Part shown: positions 5,592 through 6,925 of the stretch, one piece after another
How positions within the stretch are numbered: the first letter of the stretch is position 1
How the letters are laid out: the number at the start of each line of letters is the position of its first letter
Assembly (NCBI GenBank): GCA_944363745.1
Contig: CALVVD010000052.1
Location: forward strand, 1-6,925
From: an uncultured Bacilli bacterium
GTDB lineage: Bacteria > Bacillota_I > Bacilli_A > RF39 > UBA660
Length of the DNA stretch: 6,925 nt
Direction: 5' to 3'
The notes under the pieces: model-generated
Seen by the model: only the letters and a program-made list of their open reading frames with translations
Database searches by the model: none
What the model was told of the DNA's origin: nothing
Translations under genes and position numbers: made by a program

Positions 5592-6449
5592 ATGGACAAA
5601 CTACAATATGATAGTTTTCATAAGTTTATGGTGTCACTTGGGATAATATTAATTACACTCCCTATAGTAGCATATATTTTTTTAATTAAAAGTGAGCCAA
5701 TAATTTTGAGTCAAAACGATTTTAATACATTATCTACCTTTTCGTTAAAAAATATTAGTGAAAAAGAGCATATAATAGAAAATTTTACAAGATATTTGTC
5801 TTTCTCATCTATAATCCTAATTTTATTAGGAAGTGTTCTTATTATCTATGGATGCAAAAAATGGAGCAAAATACAAAAACAATTAGATGCTCAAATAGAA
5901 TATGATACCACCATTAAACAAATTAATGCACAAAAAATGAGTGCACCTGAGATTGCATTAAAAACTGCAGAAGAGGTATTAGAAGCAGAAACTATTGAAG
6001 ATTGTGATGAAATTACTAATAATACACTTAATACAATATCCACATCACAAAACTACATGTTGAAATATATGCAAATTGAAGATTCCTGCTTCTCTAAAAT
6101 TTCAGAACAGTATTCAAAGAAATATAATCTAAAAAGATATTTGCGTATTGGAAAATACGAATACGACTTCATCGGAATCTCCAAAAAAGACAATATTGAC
6201 TTAATTTTTGATGTTAAGTATTGGAGGCAGATACCTTCAACGAAAATTTTAAAAAGTACATTACAGCGATTATTTTCATCAGGCGTGAATTACGAGAATA
6301 ATGCACGTCGCAACTTTAAAATAATATTAATAATTGTTTCACCTAGAGAAAAAATAAATAGAATTAAGAGTCAAATGGTTGATAAAAATTTAAATTTTGA
6401 ATTTGGATTCAATATTGAAATACGTTACTTTGTAGAGGAAGATTTATGA
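5592..6449 (+). CDS. Two-TM protein with PD-(D/E)XK nuclease-like C-terminal domain
   Basis: The 285-residue product has hydrophobic segments at about 13-32 and 69-87, a helical linker rich in charged residues (90-150), and a C-terminal domain (about 155-285). That domain shows the spacing of restriction-endonuclease-like enzymes: a helix with Glu172, then EYDFIG with Asp192, then LIFDVKYW with Asp207 and Lys209, followed by a hydrophobic strand IILIIVS. This suits a PD-(D/E)XK fold with its active-site residues intact and facing the cytoplasm. DNA cleavage is therefore plausible but not shown. The start is set by GGAG (5581-5584), seven bases before the ATG. It has its own promoter and is separate from the ietAS-like operon. 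Its codons seem somewhat richer in G and C than the operon's, hinting at independent acquisition. A membrane-tethered nuclease would suit defence, but no partner gene is adjacent. Confidence 0.7.
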   Translation: MDKLQYDSFHKFMVSLGIILITLPIVAYIFLIKSEPIILSQNDFNTLSTFSLKNISEKEHIIENFTRYLSFSSIILILLGSVLIIYGCKKWSKIQKQLDAQIEYDTTIKQINAQKMSAPEIALKTAEEVLEAETIEDCDEITNNTLNTISTSQNYMLKYMQIEDSCFSKISEQYSKKYNLKRYLRIGKYEYDFIGISKKDNIDLIFDVKYWRQIPSTKILKSTLQRLFSSGVNYENNARRNFKIILIIVSPREKINRIKSQMVDKNLNFEFGFNIEIRYFVEEDL

Positions 6450-6517
6450 ATTTGGAAATGTAAAACTAATAAATGAATAATTATAAAAAAATAGAATTTT
6501 ATTTGATTGTGTAAAAT

Positions 6518-6556
6518 AAAGTGTGTAAGTTATCATTAACAAAACCTACACACTTT
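6518..6556. terminator. Probable bidirectional terminator between convergent genes
   Basis: AAAGTGTGTA (6518-6527) pairs with TACACACTTT (6547-6556), and the stem continues through one A-C mismatch into GTT/AAC. The loop is about 11 bases. T-rich sequence follows on both strands (TGATATTTT on plus, ATTTTAC on minus). It lies between the nuclease-like gene and the convergent minus-strand gene and could serve both. Confidence 0.65.
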
Positions 6557-6557
6557 T

Positions 6558-6574
6558 GATATTTTACCATAAAA
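6558..6574 (+). repeat. Right copy of the 17-bp inverted repeat
   Basis: GATATTTTACCATAAAA matches the reverse complement of 5364-5380 at 16 of 17 positions. It directly follows the terminator hairpin. Confidence 0.45.
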
Positions 6575-6594
6575 CAACAAGTAAAATTATATTA

Positions 6595-6888
6595 TTATTT
6601 AACACAACTCACTATCATCTGTACACCATCCACAAAACCATTCCTATAATACTTCTCATTCCAATAACAAAGATAATCCATAAAATTCTCATCAAGTTTA
6701 TCTAATTGCTTTTTTACATACTTTTGACTCTGTTTAGGTACATTCTTTAAAATATTCTCAGCAATTTCATCAAAATAAATATGGTGTTTTTTATCTTCTT
6801 CAGTAAGACTACCAAAAACCTCCTGTTCTCTATAATCTAACCACTCTTTTAATATATCATTATCATTTACTTCTCTAAAATTAACCAT
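6595..6888 (-). CDS. Small hypothetical protein, 97 residues
   Basis: This is a minus-strand gene that I do not recognise by name. The product is hydrophilic and mostly helical, with many Asp, Glu and Lys, no signal peptide and no membrane segment. The C-terminal YYRNGFVDGVQMI resembles the end of small Bacillota proteins of unknown function with a Gly-Phe-x-Asp-Gly turn; a link to DUF6809-like proteins is only a guess. Two starts are possible. The ATG at 6894 is only two bases from the AGGAGG Shine-Dalgarno (complement of 6897-6902), while the ATG at 6888 is eight bases away, so 6888 is preferred. Its promoter would lie at or beyond the right edge. It converges on the nuclease-like gene and shares a terminator with it. 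The strong ribosome binding site and open frame make it a real gene. Confidence 0.7.
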   Translation of the reverse strand: MVNFREVNDNDILKEWLDYREQEVFGSLTEEDKKHHIYFDEIAENILKNVPKQSQKYVKKQLDKLDENFMDYLCYWNEKYYRNGFVDGVQMIVSCVK

Positions 6889-6925
6889 TTTCATATCCTC
6901 CTATACATATATAATTTCATTTAAT

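Overview
The window is very AT-rich and uses Bacillota-style signals: strong Shine-Dalgarno sequences (AGGAGG, GGTGAT), near-consensus sigma-A promoters and A-rich spacers. This suggests a low-GC Bacillota, probably a clostridial relative. That is inference; no rRNA or taxonomic marker is present. The genetic code looks standard: tryptophan is TGG throughout, and TGA ends at least two intact genes. The content is accessory: a transposase end, a defence-type operon, gene debris and a second membrane/nuclease gene.

Layout. (1) 1-480 is the C-terminal end of a DDE transposase cut by the window edge. (2) 481-900 has no convincing protein gene. It holds a hairpin after the transposase, a promoter (679-708) with a short transcribed unit ending in a factor-independent terminator (752-785), and a perfect-consensus promoter (856-884) with two TGTCCCAA repeats 21 bp apart and a GACAATTGTC palindrome. 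(3) 901-4895 is a tight operon: an AAA+ ATPase with a C-terminal HTH (IetA-like), a subtilisin-type S8 protease (IetS-like) overlapping it by 8 bp, a three-segment membrane protein, and a 41-residue ORF with an excellent ribosome binding site. (4) 4896-5591 is a 696-bp gap with two strong hairpins, a frameshifted winged-helix gene remnant (5099-5329) and a promoter (5449-5478). (5) 5592-6449 encodes a two-TM protein with a cytoplasmic PD-(D/E)XK nuclease-like domain. A probable bidirectional terminator follows, then a convergent small hypothetical gene (6595-6888, minus strand).

The ATPase/protease pair matches the organisation of IetAS, known first as a plasmid stability/incompatibility locus of Agrobacterium and later as an anti-phage defence system. 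The most striking point is that the protease gene is split by an in-frame TGA at 3206-3208. Asp, His and the oxyanion Asn lie before it and the nucleophile Ser after it, and an ATG follows the TGA directly. Both halves otherwise stay open and look conserved. The gene may therefore be a very recent pseudogene, a sequence error, a stop-restart split enzyme, or a read-through gene. The membrane protein and the 41-residue ORF are candidate extra components not part of two-gene IetAS.
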